Of a DNA stretch of 64,000 nucleotides, positions 34,801 to 46,670 are shown piece after piece (the stretch's first letter is position 1; each line of letters opens with the position of its first letter). The notes under the pieces are model-generated. The model did not search any database and had not been told where the DNA came from. It was given only the letters and a program-made list of their open reading frames with translations. The stretch is from the NCBI GenBank assembly GCA_030737835.1, contig JAUJYN010000019.1, positions 2,936,433 through 3,000,432 on the forward strand, in the 5' to 3' direction. The DNA is from Acorus gramineus. Taxonomy: Eukaryota > Streptophyta > Magnoliopsida > Acorales > Acoraceae. Position numbers and translations under genes: made by a program.

Positions 34801-35333
34801 GTGGGAGGTAGAGAGAGAGAGAGAGAGATATTTTGGGGCACATAAATATCTAAAAGAGGGATAGAAAATGACCAATCCATCCTTGACTTAGAAATTCTGT
34901 ACATGCTTCACTAGAACAGCCATAACTTCCTCAATATAGCTCTGAATTGCACAATTCCAATTCCGTTGGAAAGCCAAGAGGATTATCTACAACTTTCATG
35001 TTTATGCTAAGATCCAATAATCGCTGTAGCTATTCCGAAATTAGAGCTAAACATAGAACAGGGCTGCTGTCAGAATTTTTCATCCCCGAGGTATACTTGG
35101 AAAAATACCCATAACTTTTACTGCATGAATCCAGTTTATCTGATTCCACTTTTGTACGAAAGCTAACTCAAAATTGAGCAACTCATAATAAAATCATATT
35201 TAAACCTCTTCATCTTGGATTTTAACAAAATCAAATCCAAATACCAAATTAGAAATACATAACTTCGAGGAGGAAAAGAAAAAAATTATGTAACCAAATT
35301 TTTAATCAGAGCACTCCAGATGACACAGGCACA
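31858..35333 (-). mobile_element. Family B LTR (subtype 1), nested full-length copy
   Basis: Runs from TGTCACGCCCCAGGCG (LTR 3' end on minus) to GACACAGGCACA (LTR start on minus), about 3.5 kb, inserted in another minus-strand B LTR. It is chimeric: 33080-33560 is family A-like (a minisatellite unit with GCCGACCCACCCTCACCC), and both sides are B. It has a CpG tract (33925-34395), the acceptor/short-block/donor module near 33805-33843 (39 bp here) and a (GA)n run at about 34810-34830. ATATA occurs at the left edge and three bases past the right end, so the duplication is only approximate. No internal region: a solo LTR. Confidence 0.7.
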
Positions 35334-36037
35334 AGAATATACTCGTATAAACACACAGAACACATGCTCATACAAGAAAGGCGCATGCAAACACGATCAT
35401 TCATACATGAATACAATATATAGGCAAGTACATGGTAGAATAGGGGGTTCTATACAATATACGAGCTATATAGTTCTAGCTTGCAATATCCTAACATATT
35501 AGGGGGTGCCAAGATGCCCCACAGATGCGCGATGCACGATTACGCGTGTCGAGAGCGCATCCCGAGGGGTTGGATCGAACCACTCACAAATACTTGGATC
35601 GTCGCGTGTCCGGTCTACGAGATCTGCCAGACATAACACAATATATATAAACAACGTGACAAACACAACTCAAATAAATGAATCATAAACATGATCCCTA
35701 GCGTAGGACAGTGCACGGGGTGGGGCAGGCAGCACGCGACGCACGACTACGGCAACACAATCACATGAACAAAAATGCCATAACTTCTAAATCCTACAAC
35801 GAAATGTCCTCAAATAAAACATGAAGCTACCTGACACATGTATAAGCCTACTTCATGAAGACACCAACTCTTAATATTGCCTATAGCATGCATAAATAAC
35901 TAATTGACACAATCATGTAAACCTGATGTATCTGTAGCAAACGGCCCTACTATTTGATCTCCATAGCACCACATACACATCCAAAAATTATGAAATAAAT
36001 CATACACGTTCTATGACATGTTGGGATCATAATCTGT
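35334..36037 (-). mobile_element. Family B LTR (subtype 2), right part of the split copy
   Basis: Continues the B LTR broken at 31857: CTCGTATAAACACAC and GGCGCATGCAAAC follow in the order seen uninterrupted at 41040-41100. The module with CTCAC/36 bp/CTGC lies near 35590. It is cut again by a family A solo LTR at 36038 and resumes at 38895. Confidence 0.7.
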
Positions 36038-38894
36038 TGTCACGCCCCAGGGCGGCCGTCCCCAGGACGCGGCAAGTGTATATATGATATCAACAGTCTA
36101 AACAGGAGGTCAATAACATACTCTAAACAACAGCTAAAATGACAACACAGACAAAAGGAGGGCTGACATGATATATACACAAATAGCGGAAGCTAAAAGA
36201 CTGAGTCTGTAATTCAAAAACATATTACAGACTCGATACATAATCAACTATCCTGTGAGAGCCAATATATACAATGACATCCAATATGATACAAACAGGT
36301 GCCCGAGCATGGAAATATAATACATACAATCAAAAAGGGATGCTGATGGCCTCTAACACACGCGGGACGTGGCGCTGCTCCGCTACTGATGAAGTCCCTC
36401 GGGGAGCTCCTCCTTCAAGTCCGACTCAGTGATAACTGGAGAAAAATTATGCGAGGGGTGAGCCACACGCTCAGTGAATAGCACAACCCGTGCATCACAG
36501 TTTATATTAACCACAAATAATTATTCAAAGCCTCAAAGTGGCAGGAAATACACAATCCAGTGGGTCACAACATCGCCGACCCACCACACCCTCACCCTCA
36601 CCCTCTAAATAGGTGACATGGCTATTGGGACTGACTAGGCTGTTAATCACCCTTGGTCCACCGATAGTCTCTCCTCCACTCTGTAGGCCGCCTGGTCCAC
36701 TCCCACAATTCAGCACAGTCTGAACCCAAATCAGGAGGTGCCTACTGATGGGAGCCCTCTGTCAGGAAGGCCTGTCTAACGCTGGGGCAGTCTCTATACG
36801 GATCCAACGAAGGGACTAGAAACAGCCTACCCACACGTATACGATCCAATCGGATCCGTCGGCAACATCTTCCTAACAATTTAAATGTCATGAATTCTTG
36901 CGAATTCCTCCAGGGCGCATAACTACGATGCGGGGAAGCCTGTATTATAACCGCATGGTTATAATATTTACTAAGCATGCTCATGACTAAATAACTTACA
37001 TTTGATTTAAATAAATTAAACTAAATGGGAACATGCACAGGCCAAGGCTTCCTAGCATGAAACAGGGTGGCCGGATGCATGGCTCTTACACATATCCTAA
37101 GGGTGCAAGTCCCTAACATATAGGGTCTAGGGTGGCATGCATACTACATAACAATCATGCTTGCAAAGATTACATATTATACAAGTTAATATTAAACTGT
37201 AGTGCCCCAGGGGGAGGACGATACACGCCTAAGAGCATATACGCCTCCCCACTGGGTTGGATTGTCCGACTCACCAATACCCGGGTCGTCGCGTGACCGT
37301 CCGTCAAGATCTGCAAGACAAGGTATTCAACATGGTGAGTAAAATACATAATACATACAAAAATATGCTAAAAATACCCAACACTCGGACAAGCGTACAT
37401 ACGGCCCGTACGCACGCGAGTCCGAGCACCCTGACTCACTCCCGAACCCTCGGGCAGCCATGCGCACGGCCACCCGCACGCGCACGCACGGGTGCGCACG
37501 CACGCACGCACGCCCGAGCCCCGGGCGCACTGCTGCGCCCCAGCCCGCGCGCCCAGACGCGCTGCCGCGCCTCTGCCCGCACACCCAGACCCGCCGCAAG
37601 CCGCGCGCACGCTCGCGCGCACCGCGAGTCAAGCCCCGGGTGCACCCCTGCGCACTGCGCCCCAGCGCAGCACCTCGCGCGCACACCCGCACGCATTGCG
37701 CCCCAACGCAGCACCCACCCTGCGCGCACGCCCGCTCGCCTCCCCCGCGCACACCGCACGCAACGCGCCCCTGCGCAGCGCTCCGCACGCACACCCCCGC
37801 ACGGCGCCCAGCGCGCAGCACCCACACGCGTGCCCGCGCGCACGCCAGTCACTGCGCCCAGCGCGCAGCACCAGCGCACACGCCAACGCGCACGCGTGCG
37901 TCCCCTGCCAGCCTGCCCTGCCTGCCTTCCTGTCGCCTGCACCTGCCTGCCTGCGCGCGCTGCTGAGCCCGCATGCACCCGAGCCAACCCTAACACCTCC
38001 AACCGCCCCCAACAGCCCCCTCCAACTCCCCAACAGCCATGCACACCCAAAAACACATCCTAAACATACATCTAAACAAGAAATGGAAGGAAAGAAATCT
38101 CACCCAAGGAGAGGAAAGGAAGGGAAGGAGATCGGGTGCTCTTCGCGCACCGAAACACCACCTCCAAGACCACCACCACCAAGGTCTCCACTCAGCCAAA
38201 GAGGGGCTGAAAACAGAGGAGAAGAGGGTCCATTAGAGGAGGAAAAACAAAGGGAAATGAAGATCCAAGACCATGGATGGATAGATCGGGTCCTCACCTT
38301 TCTTTTCTCCTTCTAGGGTTTCTTGATTCAACCCCTTCTACTAGATCATAAAGGGGAAATAAAGAGAGGGAGAGAGAGCTTGAGAGAGTTGGAGAAGAAG
38401 ATGAATAGTGGGGGGCTCTATTTGTTGTCGTGGGGTTTAAAGGGGGCCACTTAAAGCACACACACACCTCACACACTCACCACACACACTTAGCTTAGCC
38501 CTAATTAGGTTTAGGCTTGGTTTAGGCTAGGTTTAGGTGCACTTTGACTTGGGTCAACCCATCCACACTAGAAAACAAAAGAGTTGACCAAGTCATGGGC
38601 CCACATTGACCAAGTCAAGTCTCCCAATGACTTTTCGCTCGGTCAAAACCCGGATACGATTCGGAACTGTGAAATTCTGAAACGTTACCAGAATTCGATG
38701 AAATTTTCGTGAGTGGCTTGAAATGGCACCAGGACACATAATATGCAGTTAGATTTTCAATCGGAGTCCTCAAGCACAGGATGATAGCTAACAGTCCAAA
38801 ATTTTAGCGGTTCCGATCGAAAAACAAAAAAGTTAAAAAACTACCAGAATGCTCCAATGGTTACCAGAAGGCAAAAAGTGACACATATATAACA
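36038..38894 (-). mobile_element. Family A solo LTR
   Basis: 2857 bp, TGTCACGCCCCAGGG at the left and ACACATATATAACA at the right, with no internal region. It has a CpG tract (37385-37960), the 36-bp module (37275-37310) and one minisatellite unit near 36560-36645. Instead of a 5-bp duplication it is flanked by an 11-bp near-repeat (TCATAATCTGT left, TCATAATCCGT right), inside a family B LTR whose uninterrupted version is at 41720-41760. A solo LTR forms by recombination between the two LTRs of one element. Confidence 0.88.
37275..37310 (-). other. 36-bp microexon-like module, minus copy
   Basis: On the minus strand TTGCAG precedes and GTGAGT follows. Length is again exactly 36. Confidence 0.4.
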
Positions 38895-39187
38895 TCATAA
38901 TCCGTGAAGACATCATAACCTGATTTAGCCTCTACATGCTCAAAATAAAATATTTCCAGACACTGGTCAATTCCCACGTGAATCTGGACAGGCTATGCAA
39001 ATCAGGCTATAAATTACAATACAGATAATACAATGACACCAAATTTCATATATAGCATCTAGACACATGAAGGATCATATCACATGAGGACCGAATCCCA
39101 AGAATATGCCTCTAAATACTTTTTCCACAAGGATCTTAAGAAGACAGAAATCTGCCTTACTTACAACACAAAGCCACCACCATCCAT
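38895..39187 (-). mobile_element. Family B LTR fragment after the solo LTR
   Basis: TCCGTGAAGACATCATAACC to ACAACACAAAGCCACCACCATCC matches 41735-42010 in the neighbouring B copy. It ends abruptly at about 39187, where a second B copy begins near its own 3' end. Confidence 0.65.
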
Positions 39188-42100
39188 GCTCAACTGAAAA
39201 TGCGGAAGCATAAAAATACCAATAAGTCTGTAAACCAAAACATTATTACAGACTTGAATACACAACACTGTACTATGAGAACCAAGTCTAGTCCAAATAA
39301 AATACAACTAGTGCAACACGCACGATTTACCAATACATACAACACTAGGACTGCTGATAGCCTCACACTCGCCAATCGCCAGACGGGACGTTCCACGCAC
39401 CCAAGACCACCCCATAGGGAAGCTCCAGCTCCACGCCCAACACTGCCCCTGTGGAAAAAATAGTATACGAGGGGTAAGCTACAAGCTCAGTGAGTGGCTG
39501 GAAGCCAAACACCATCACAACAATTCAATACAATGCAATTTCCTTTCAAAGAAAACATGGGTAGAGACCCAAAGGATAACAAGGTCACTCGACGGCGCGA
39601 CCACACCTCACCCTTGTTCCCGAGGGAACCTCAAAGGACACTCAGGGAGGAACAAGCTATTAACCATAACACATGGTGTTACTAGATAATAGTTTACAAT
39701 GAGTCTAACAGCTACGAGGTAGAGATAGACTACGATACCTCAAGCGTTAGACATAACATAGTACAACAAGTCCTTCCGCTATGAGGTAGAGATACACTAT
39801 GATACCTCAAGCGTTAGGCATAACATACCGAGAGTATAATCGACGGGTATAAGAGTCACGTGACCACGTGACTCCCAACTCACCCTCACCCTAGCCCCTG
39901 GAGGGGTGACCCTAGGGACTTTTGGGATAACTCTGTTTGCTCTACACCTTCGTCATTCGGTAGCCCACTCCTGGGTAGCCTCTACCTTGAATACTCCCAT
40001 GATCATTACATTTGCCGAATGCATCGGTAGTACCTACAGGTGAGAGCCCTCTGTCAGGACAGCTTCAACGCCGGGCAGCTTTAACGCTGATCTGATGAAG
40101 GGGAGAACAATTCCACGCTCACAATGCGAACCACATAGGTTGACTACTCTTTATAGTCATATACCGATGATATCAAATACTCTTGAACGCCCACGCAGAT
40201 GCGTCGCTCGGACGCGAGGAGTTACCTCTGCTCTCGCGCAGAAATTAGCCAAGGTATAACCCAGCATGCGGTTCATACATGCGCCTAGCACGGGTAGGCC
40301 TAGCTTAATGCCATAACCACCGGTTTAACAAAACTGATACAACAATGAATTCTCTTGAATTCCATTGAGCGCATCACTCGGATGCAAGGTGGCAATTACA
40401 TCGCTTGCACTTTAATTAATAAGGTACAACCCGATAGCAGGTCATACCCACGCCTATTACAAATAGGCCCAAGTAGTTTTTAACATGCGCATAATTATAA
40501 CAGGAGAATTTCTATCGCAGTTATATACATGAACCACATGCACGATAATCTAGAGATTAATTATCGGGGTACTCCCAACATGAATATACATTATAAACAA
40601 CAAATCATACAACATGCATACAAGGTATGACCTACTTAAACATGCATACAAGGCATTAATCATACAAACATACAAAATATACCCTAACATGCGTTGTATA
40701 TTACAAACTTAAAAGGGAAGGGTTAGGCGCGGTCTCGTCCACCAACATGTGCATTCCAATAATCCCAAGCGAACCGGAGTTAAGTAGGAACCACATCTAC
40801 TTACTCAGTTCGTGTAAAGAGGGTAGGCGAGAGAGAGAGAAAGCCTCATCATCTCAGGAATCTGGTCATAGCCTTGCCCCAACAATATGGGCACAACAAC
40901 TATACCAGGCCCTCACATCTTATGACAAGAGAATATTAGGCATGTACCCAAATATTAACCAAAGCTTAATCAAGCTAGGTATTACAAGAAAAGGGGGTTA
41001 GTTTTACAACCAAAGACTACCTAAGGCATGCCATATTCTATATATCCATATAAATACACAAGATAAATGCCCATACAAGCAGGGTGCATGCAAACATGAT
41101 TATTCATATATGAATACAAATACATAGGCAAGTACAAGGTAGAATAGGGGGTTCTACACAATATATGAGCTATACAGCCCTAGCATGCAATATTTAACAT
41201 AATTGGGGTGCCAAGATGCCCCATGGATGCGCGATGCACGACTATGTACATCGAGCGCTTCTCGAAGGGTTGGATCGAACCACTCACAGATACTTGGATC
41301 GTCACGCGTCCGGTCTACGAGATCTGCAAGACACAACACAATATATATAAACAACGTGACAACCACAACTCAAATAAATGAATCATAAACATGATCCCTA
41401 GCGCAGGACAGTGCACGTGGTAGGGCGGGCATCACGCAACGCACTCCCATGGCAACACAATCACATTAACAAAATGCCATAACTTCTAAGCCTTACAAGA
41501 AATGGTGCTCAAATCAAACATGAAGCTACCTGACACATATATAAGCCTACTTTATGAAGACACCAACTCTTAATATTTCCTATAGCATGCATAAATAACT
41601 CATTGACACAGTCATGTAAAACTGGTGCATCTGCAGTAAACATCCCTACTCGTTGATCTCCACAGCACCAAATACACATCCACAAATTATGAAATAAATC
41701 ATACATGTTCTCTGACATGTTGGGAGCATAATCAGTGAAGACATCATAGTCTGATTTAGCCTCTACATGCTCAGAATAAAATATTTCCAGACACTGGTCA
41801 ATTCCCACGCTAATCTGAACAATCCATGCAATTCGTGTCATAATGTACGACACAGATCATAGTATGACACCAAATTTCATATATAGCATCTAAAAGGATC
41901 ATATCACATGAAGACACGATCACACGAATATGCCTCTAAATACTTGTTCCACAAGGATCTTAAGAAAACAGAAATCTGCCTTACTTACAACACAAAGCCA
42001 CCACCATCCATGCATAAACACAAACACCTCATGTGCAGCGGCAATTACACATAACAACACTCTTCCAACAACGCCCACATGTGCTACAAAACTATAAAAG

Positions 42101-42559
42101 AAGAGGGAAAGGCTTACCAAGAGAGGGGGTGGGAAAGGGAGAGGTGCGGGGGCTCTCGAACGCACCCACGACCACCTCAACCACCACCACCACTACAACC
42201 ACCTCCTTTGCTTCTCTTCTTCATGGCTGGACCAAATGGGAAGGGGAAATAGGGGATCCATTAGAGGGAGTAAGAGTAGGAGGAGAGGGAAGAGACAACA
42301 ACAATGGCACACACCTTCTCTTCTTGCACTTCTTCATCTCCTTCACCCTCTCCTTCATCATCTTTGAATACACCAAACAAAAGGGAGTGAAAGAGAGATG
42401 GAGAGGCAAAAGAGGGCCTCGGATGGCCTCTTTTTGCACTTTGAGAGGGAGACAGAGATATTCAATTTAGGGGGGGGGGGGGCTTTAAATGAACAAAAAT
42501 GGGTTTGGTGTGGTTGACTTGTCAACCTAACCACACAGGAAAACTGTTATGTCTATGTC
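39188..42559 (-). mobile_element. Family B LTR (subtype 2), missing its outer 3' end
   Basis: Begins in the block that is GCTTCCG...CAGTTATC on the other strand, so about 150-200 bp including the terminal hairpin are missing. It continues uninterrupted through GCCCCTGTGGAAAAAATAG (late acceptor region), the AGGCCTAGCTTAA block (40300), the 36-bp module (near 41287-41322), the AT-rich subtype 2 intron-like stretch and a CCACCACCACC stretch (42180). It ends near 42559 against the next copy and serves as the uninterrupted reference for the split copies. Confidence 0.7.
39709..39830. repeat. Tandem duplication, about 69-bp period
   Basis: GCTACGAGGTAGAGATAGAC at 39709 recurs as GCTATGAGGTAGAGATACAC at about 39778, each followed by GATACCTCAAGCGTTAG. 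The plus-strand B copy near 53690-53745 has a single unit. Confidence 0.75.
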
Positions 42560-44760
42560 TGTCACGCCCCAGGCGTCCCCGAGACATGGAAATAATAATA
42601 TGTAATATCAGCTATCAATACCTGAGGTCAATAAGGACACCAACAACAATACACAAGGCGGCAAAGCAAGATAATGATAACTGACTGAAAAGCGGAAGCA
42701 TAATATATAACAATGTCTGTAAATCAAAAACATTATTACAGATCCGAATACACAATCAATGTCCTGTGGAAGCCAAGTCTAGACCAAAGAAAATACAACC
42801 TGTGCCACATGCACAATTTACAAAGCATAAAAGACTCTAGGAATGCTGACAGCCTCGCACTCGCCATCCGCCGGAAGAACGCTCCACGCCCATAAGACCA
42901 CGCCACAGGAAGCTCCAGCTCCACGCCCAACACTGCCCCTGAAAAGAAACAGTATGCGAGGGGTGAGCTACAAGCTCAGTGAGTGGCTGGAAACCAATCA
43001 CCATTCTACAGTTCAAAACATAAATCAGTTCCCTTCTTTAAGGAAAAACCTGGGTAGAAACCCAATGATCACTGGGTCACACGGCGGCGCGACCAACCTC
43101 ACCCCCACCCTCACTCCCGAAAGGAGTCATTTTGGGACTTATGGGGAGAGACCATACCGTCGGTCGAAGAGACCCGGATTTACTGGTCTAGGGACCATGC
43201 CGTAGGTCGAAGAGACCCGGATTACTGGTCCACTCAACACTGGTGAATCATCTACATCTAGATAAACGCCCATTGATGTCCATCAACATCGACCACAAGA
43301 CCGGACCCAACATCTATGGGAACGGTCGAACAACGAATGGGTCACGAAGCGACGCGTCTTCGCCTCATCCACACCCTCACTCTTGAAAGGAGGAAACTTG
43401 GGACTTTGGGAGAGACTTAGACTGCTCTACACCCCTGGTCCACCGGTAGCCTCTCCCACCCTCGCGGCCTCCGCCTAGTCCTCTAACAGGTATACCCAAC
43501 GCCGGGGAGTTCCTACATCGGATCCAACGAAGGGGAGAACGATTCCACACTCGCGACATCATTCAATAACCAACCTCAGGTTATTTATAGCCTCTAAGTG
43601 GCAGCAATTACACAAACCAGTGGGTCGCTCATCGCCAACCCACTATACCCTCACCCTCAAACTGGTGACATGGTCTTTTGGGACTGACTAGGCTGTTGAT
43701 CACCCTTGGTCCACCGGTAGCCTCTCCTCCACACCGTAGCTCGCCTGGTCTACTCCCACATTCAGCACAATCCGAAACCAAATCAGGAGGTGCCTACTCA
43801 TGGGAGCCCTCTGTCACGACGGCCTGTCTAACGCTGAGGAGTCCCTACACGGATCCAATGAAGGGAAGAGAAACAGCCTACCCACACGCATGCGATCCTC
43901 TTGGATCCATCGACATCGCTTCCTAACATTTCTAATGACATGAATTCTTCAGAATTCCTCCAGGGCGCATAACTAAGATGCGGGGAAGCATATATTATAA
44001 CCACAAGGTTATAATATTCTCTAAGGCATGCTAATAATCATAAGCTTGCATTTGATTTAAATAAATTAAACTAAATGGGAACATGCATAGGTCGGGGCTT
44101 TCGAATCAAGGGCAAGGTGCCTAAACATGCATGGGCCGCTATACATGATATAAGGGTGCATATCCCTAACAGGCAAGGCCTAGGGTGGCATGGATACTAC
44201 ATAATAATCATGCATGCATAGATCGAGGCTCTTAAGTACAGGACATGGTGTCCAGGCATGTACAGGCCTCTATACATGATGTATGGGTGCATATCCCTAG
44301 CATACAAGTCTAGGGTGGCATGCATAGCATCATATTGATCATATAAGGGTGCATGCATAGCTTCTACATATAATAGCTAGGGGACCCCATCGATGCGCGA
44401 CGCGCGTCTACGCGGGTCGAGCGCATCCCTAGAGAGGGGGGGGGAGATTGGAATCAAACCACTCACCTTACGACCCGGGACCTCGCGCATCCCATCCGAC
44501 GAGATCTGCAAGGTAGGGGCATCCAACTGGTCAGAAACAATACAATTTATACAAAGAAATGATTAGAAATACCCCATACTCGGACAAGCATGCATACGGG
44601 CTCACACGCATGCGAGCACGCATGTACACACGCGAGTCCGAGTGCCCCGACATTTACCCAAACCCTTGGGCAACCACACGCATGCACCCCCCCCCCCCGC
44701 ACGTGCACGCACGAATGCGCACGCACGGTGCATGCATAGCTTCTACATATAATAGCTAGG
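42560..44760 (-). mobile_element. Family B/A chimeric LTR, truncated
   Basis: Opens TGTCACGCCCCAGGCGTCC (LTR 3' end on minus). From 42560 to about 43560 it is family B, about 43563-44100 family A-like (a minisatellite unit near 43615-43690 and CCAGGGCGCATAACTAAGATG), then subtype 1 B with the 39-bp module near 44470 and the start of a CpG tract (44580-44725). It breaks off with a repeat of a block already present 380 bp earlier. A 46-bp tandem duplication (GACCATACCGTCGGTCGAAG, GACCATGCCGTAGGTCGAAG) lies at 43149-43240. Confidence 0.65.
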
Positions 44761-45049
44761 CGAGTGTGTAATGGTGAGTCAGTTGTGAGAGGTGGTGACT
44801 TTTGTGATATGAGAGCCATGCAGACATGTTCAAGAGGTAGGCAGGCATGCATTTGAGGTCACGTGAGCAAGGACGTACTGAGTGACGCACGAAGACATTG
44901 AAATTGCGCGCGAGGGTGTGTTGTGGGTGCACAAGGTGTTCGCATGGGAGTATTTTTACGCGCCGCTTGGTTTTCCCTGGGCCACGTGCTCGTTAGGTGA
45001 GTGGTTCGATCCAACCCTTCGAGAAGCGTTGGATGCACGTAGTCGTGCA
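44761..45049. other. Junction segment with a short plus-strand family B piece
   Basis: 44761-44980 has no match I recognise. 44995-45049 (GTTAGGTGAGTGGTTCGATCC to GTAGTCGTGCA) is plus-strand family B sequence from just after the microexon-like donor (compare 836-890). No gene. Confidence 0.45.
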
Positions 45050-46124
45050 TGTAGATACCCCAATTTTGACGGTCCAAAAAGAAGAAAATACTTCAAGTGA
45101 AAATGACCACATTTGGAAAACATAGAGGAAGCTTCCCTAGAAACCGAAACCAGAAACCCTAGTCCAAACACTTGGAAAAATCTGGGACCTGGACATGGGC
45201 GGCTACTTGAGAGTAGTCGCCCCCTTGACCGACCCCAAACCGCCTTCCTGGATGGGACATAAAGCAAGCATGATTGCGATGGATTGTCCCTTCTAGCCGC
45301 CCCATCTCAGCCGGTTCAACCTTAGTAACCAACCCAAGCCACCGCTTGTCAGAGATGGGACGTTTGGCAGGTTATGATGGGGGCGGCTACAGTCGGTATC
45401 GGATTTTGGTGAAAGGGGGAAAAGGGAAAGAAAAAGGGGTAGGCGCCTTCTCTTCCTTCCTCCTCGGCTCCTCCTCCGGTGGTCTGTGCGTGTGTGGGGG
45501 TTCTTCGGAGGCTCGGATCCAAAGAGCTTCAGCTTGGCAGGCTCGGTCAAATCGTCTCTCAGAAGGGGTGGGGGGGGGTTTTCGTTCCTGGCTGAGACGA
45601 CCGACGGGTCCTCAGAGGATTCAGAGGTTGTTGTGATCTCCACCTGCTTTTCTCGAAAAGCAGGAAAAGTTGGGGGGGGGATTTGATTGCCTTCATGGGG
45701 AGTGTGGGGTCTCCGCTCTGAGACACGGATATGCCGTACACAGAGGTGAAGACAGGGATCCTCTTCTGCTTCAGGAACCTAACTAAAGGATAATTGGAAC
45801 TTGAGGTGGGCTAGGGAAGGGCCGGCTAATTTGTTTTAGCCGCATGGTGGGGGACGGTTAGTTGGGAGTAGCTGCCTGGTGTCTGGTTCAATTTGGACAG
45901 AATCTGGGTAGGGTTTGGGTTTGGTTTTGGCAGAGGTTAAAACTAGGTATAACCTGGGTTTTGGAGAGTGGTTTGGTGTATGAATTAGGTTTCTCTCTCA
46001 CTTTTCTCTCAAGGGTTTTTGAAGTGGTGGTGTGAGCTTGATGGTTGGGAATGGGTTGTTGGAGGTTATTGATGGGTATTGATTATGAATTGATGATGAT
46101 ATGAATGCTTTAGAGACCCCCTCT

Positions 46125-46132
46125 TATTTATA
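46125..46132 (-). promoter_or_regulatory. TATA box of the Tat-like LTR
   Basis: Minus-strand TATAAATA sits about 540 bases inside the minus-strand LTR start at 46670, a normal U3 position. Confidence 0.5.
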
Positions 46133-46457
46133 GTAAAAAAGGGGTATGGGAATGTCCACCGGACAATAGATCAAAATGGGTAATAAGGTGCTTGATTTAA
46201 CCTTCCCTTAGATCTTCGTCCTCTAACAGTGTCCAGGTGAGAGACAGCTAGTTGTGTTTAGCCACCCAGTGAAGGGCGGCTACTTTCAGGTAGCCGCCCC
46301 CATCATAACCTGCCATATGTCCCATCTCTGACAACCGGTGGCCTGGGTCGTTACTAGGGATGAACCGGCTGAGATGGAGCGGCTAGAAGGGACAATCCGC
46401 AGCAATCATGCTTGCTTTATGTCCCATCTAGGAAGGTGGTTTGGGGTTAGTCAGGGG

Positions 46458-46481
46458 GGCGGCTAGTTTAAACTAGCCGCC
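46458..46481. repeat. Perfect 24-bp palindrome (GGCGGCTAG arms)
   Basis: GGCGGCTAGTTTA is followed by its exact complement. Related hairpins with GGCGGCTA/TAGCCGCC arms stand near 45201-45229, 46275-46299, 46499-46524, 47302-47325 and 52706-52729, on both sides of the PMD gene. Confidence 0.85.
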
Positions 46482-46670
46482 TGGTATGGGGCGGTTACTC
46501 TCAAGTAGCCGCCCCTGTCCAAGCTCTTAGATATTTCTAAGTGTTAGACTAGGGTTTCTGGTTTCGGTTTCTGAGGGAGTTTTCTATTTGAATGTCCAAA
46601 AGTGGTTGTTTTCCAATATTACTTGAAGTAAATTTCTTTTCTTTGGACGATCAAAATTAGGGTATCTGCA

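Larger units (their letters stand above)
45050..46670 (-). mobile_element. Segment with long inverted TGTAGATACCC termini (Tat-like LTR)
   Basis: Both ends carry the same sequence in opposite directions: TGTAGATACCCCAATTTTGA at 45050 and, on the minus strand from 46670, TGCAGATACCCTAATTTTGA. The arms are 45050-45390 and 46290-46670, similar over their length with a 34-bp extra hairpin in the right arm. TG...CA ends and this opening are typical of Tat-lineage LTRs. A minus-strand TATA box lies at 46125-46132, so the right arm looks like the start of a minus-strand LTR. The central 900 bp has no convincing frame. No target duplication is seen (gtgca left, attgt right). It could be two opposed LTR starts or a fold-back element. 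Confidence 0.6.

Noticed and set aside
34643..34904. Ser/Leu-rich minus-strand frames as a secreted peptide
   Set aside because: They come from (GA)n/(CT)n and pyrimidine-rich LTR leader sequence; the same stretch in other copies is not open.
44547..45077. Small frames around 44547-45077 as a host gene
   Set aside because: They cross LTR fragments and a repeat junction and show no domain.
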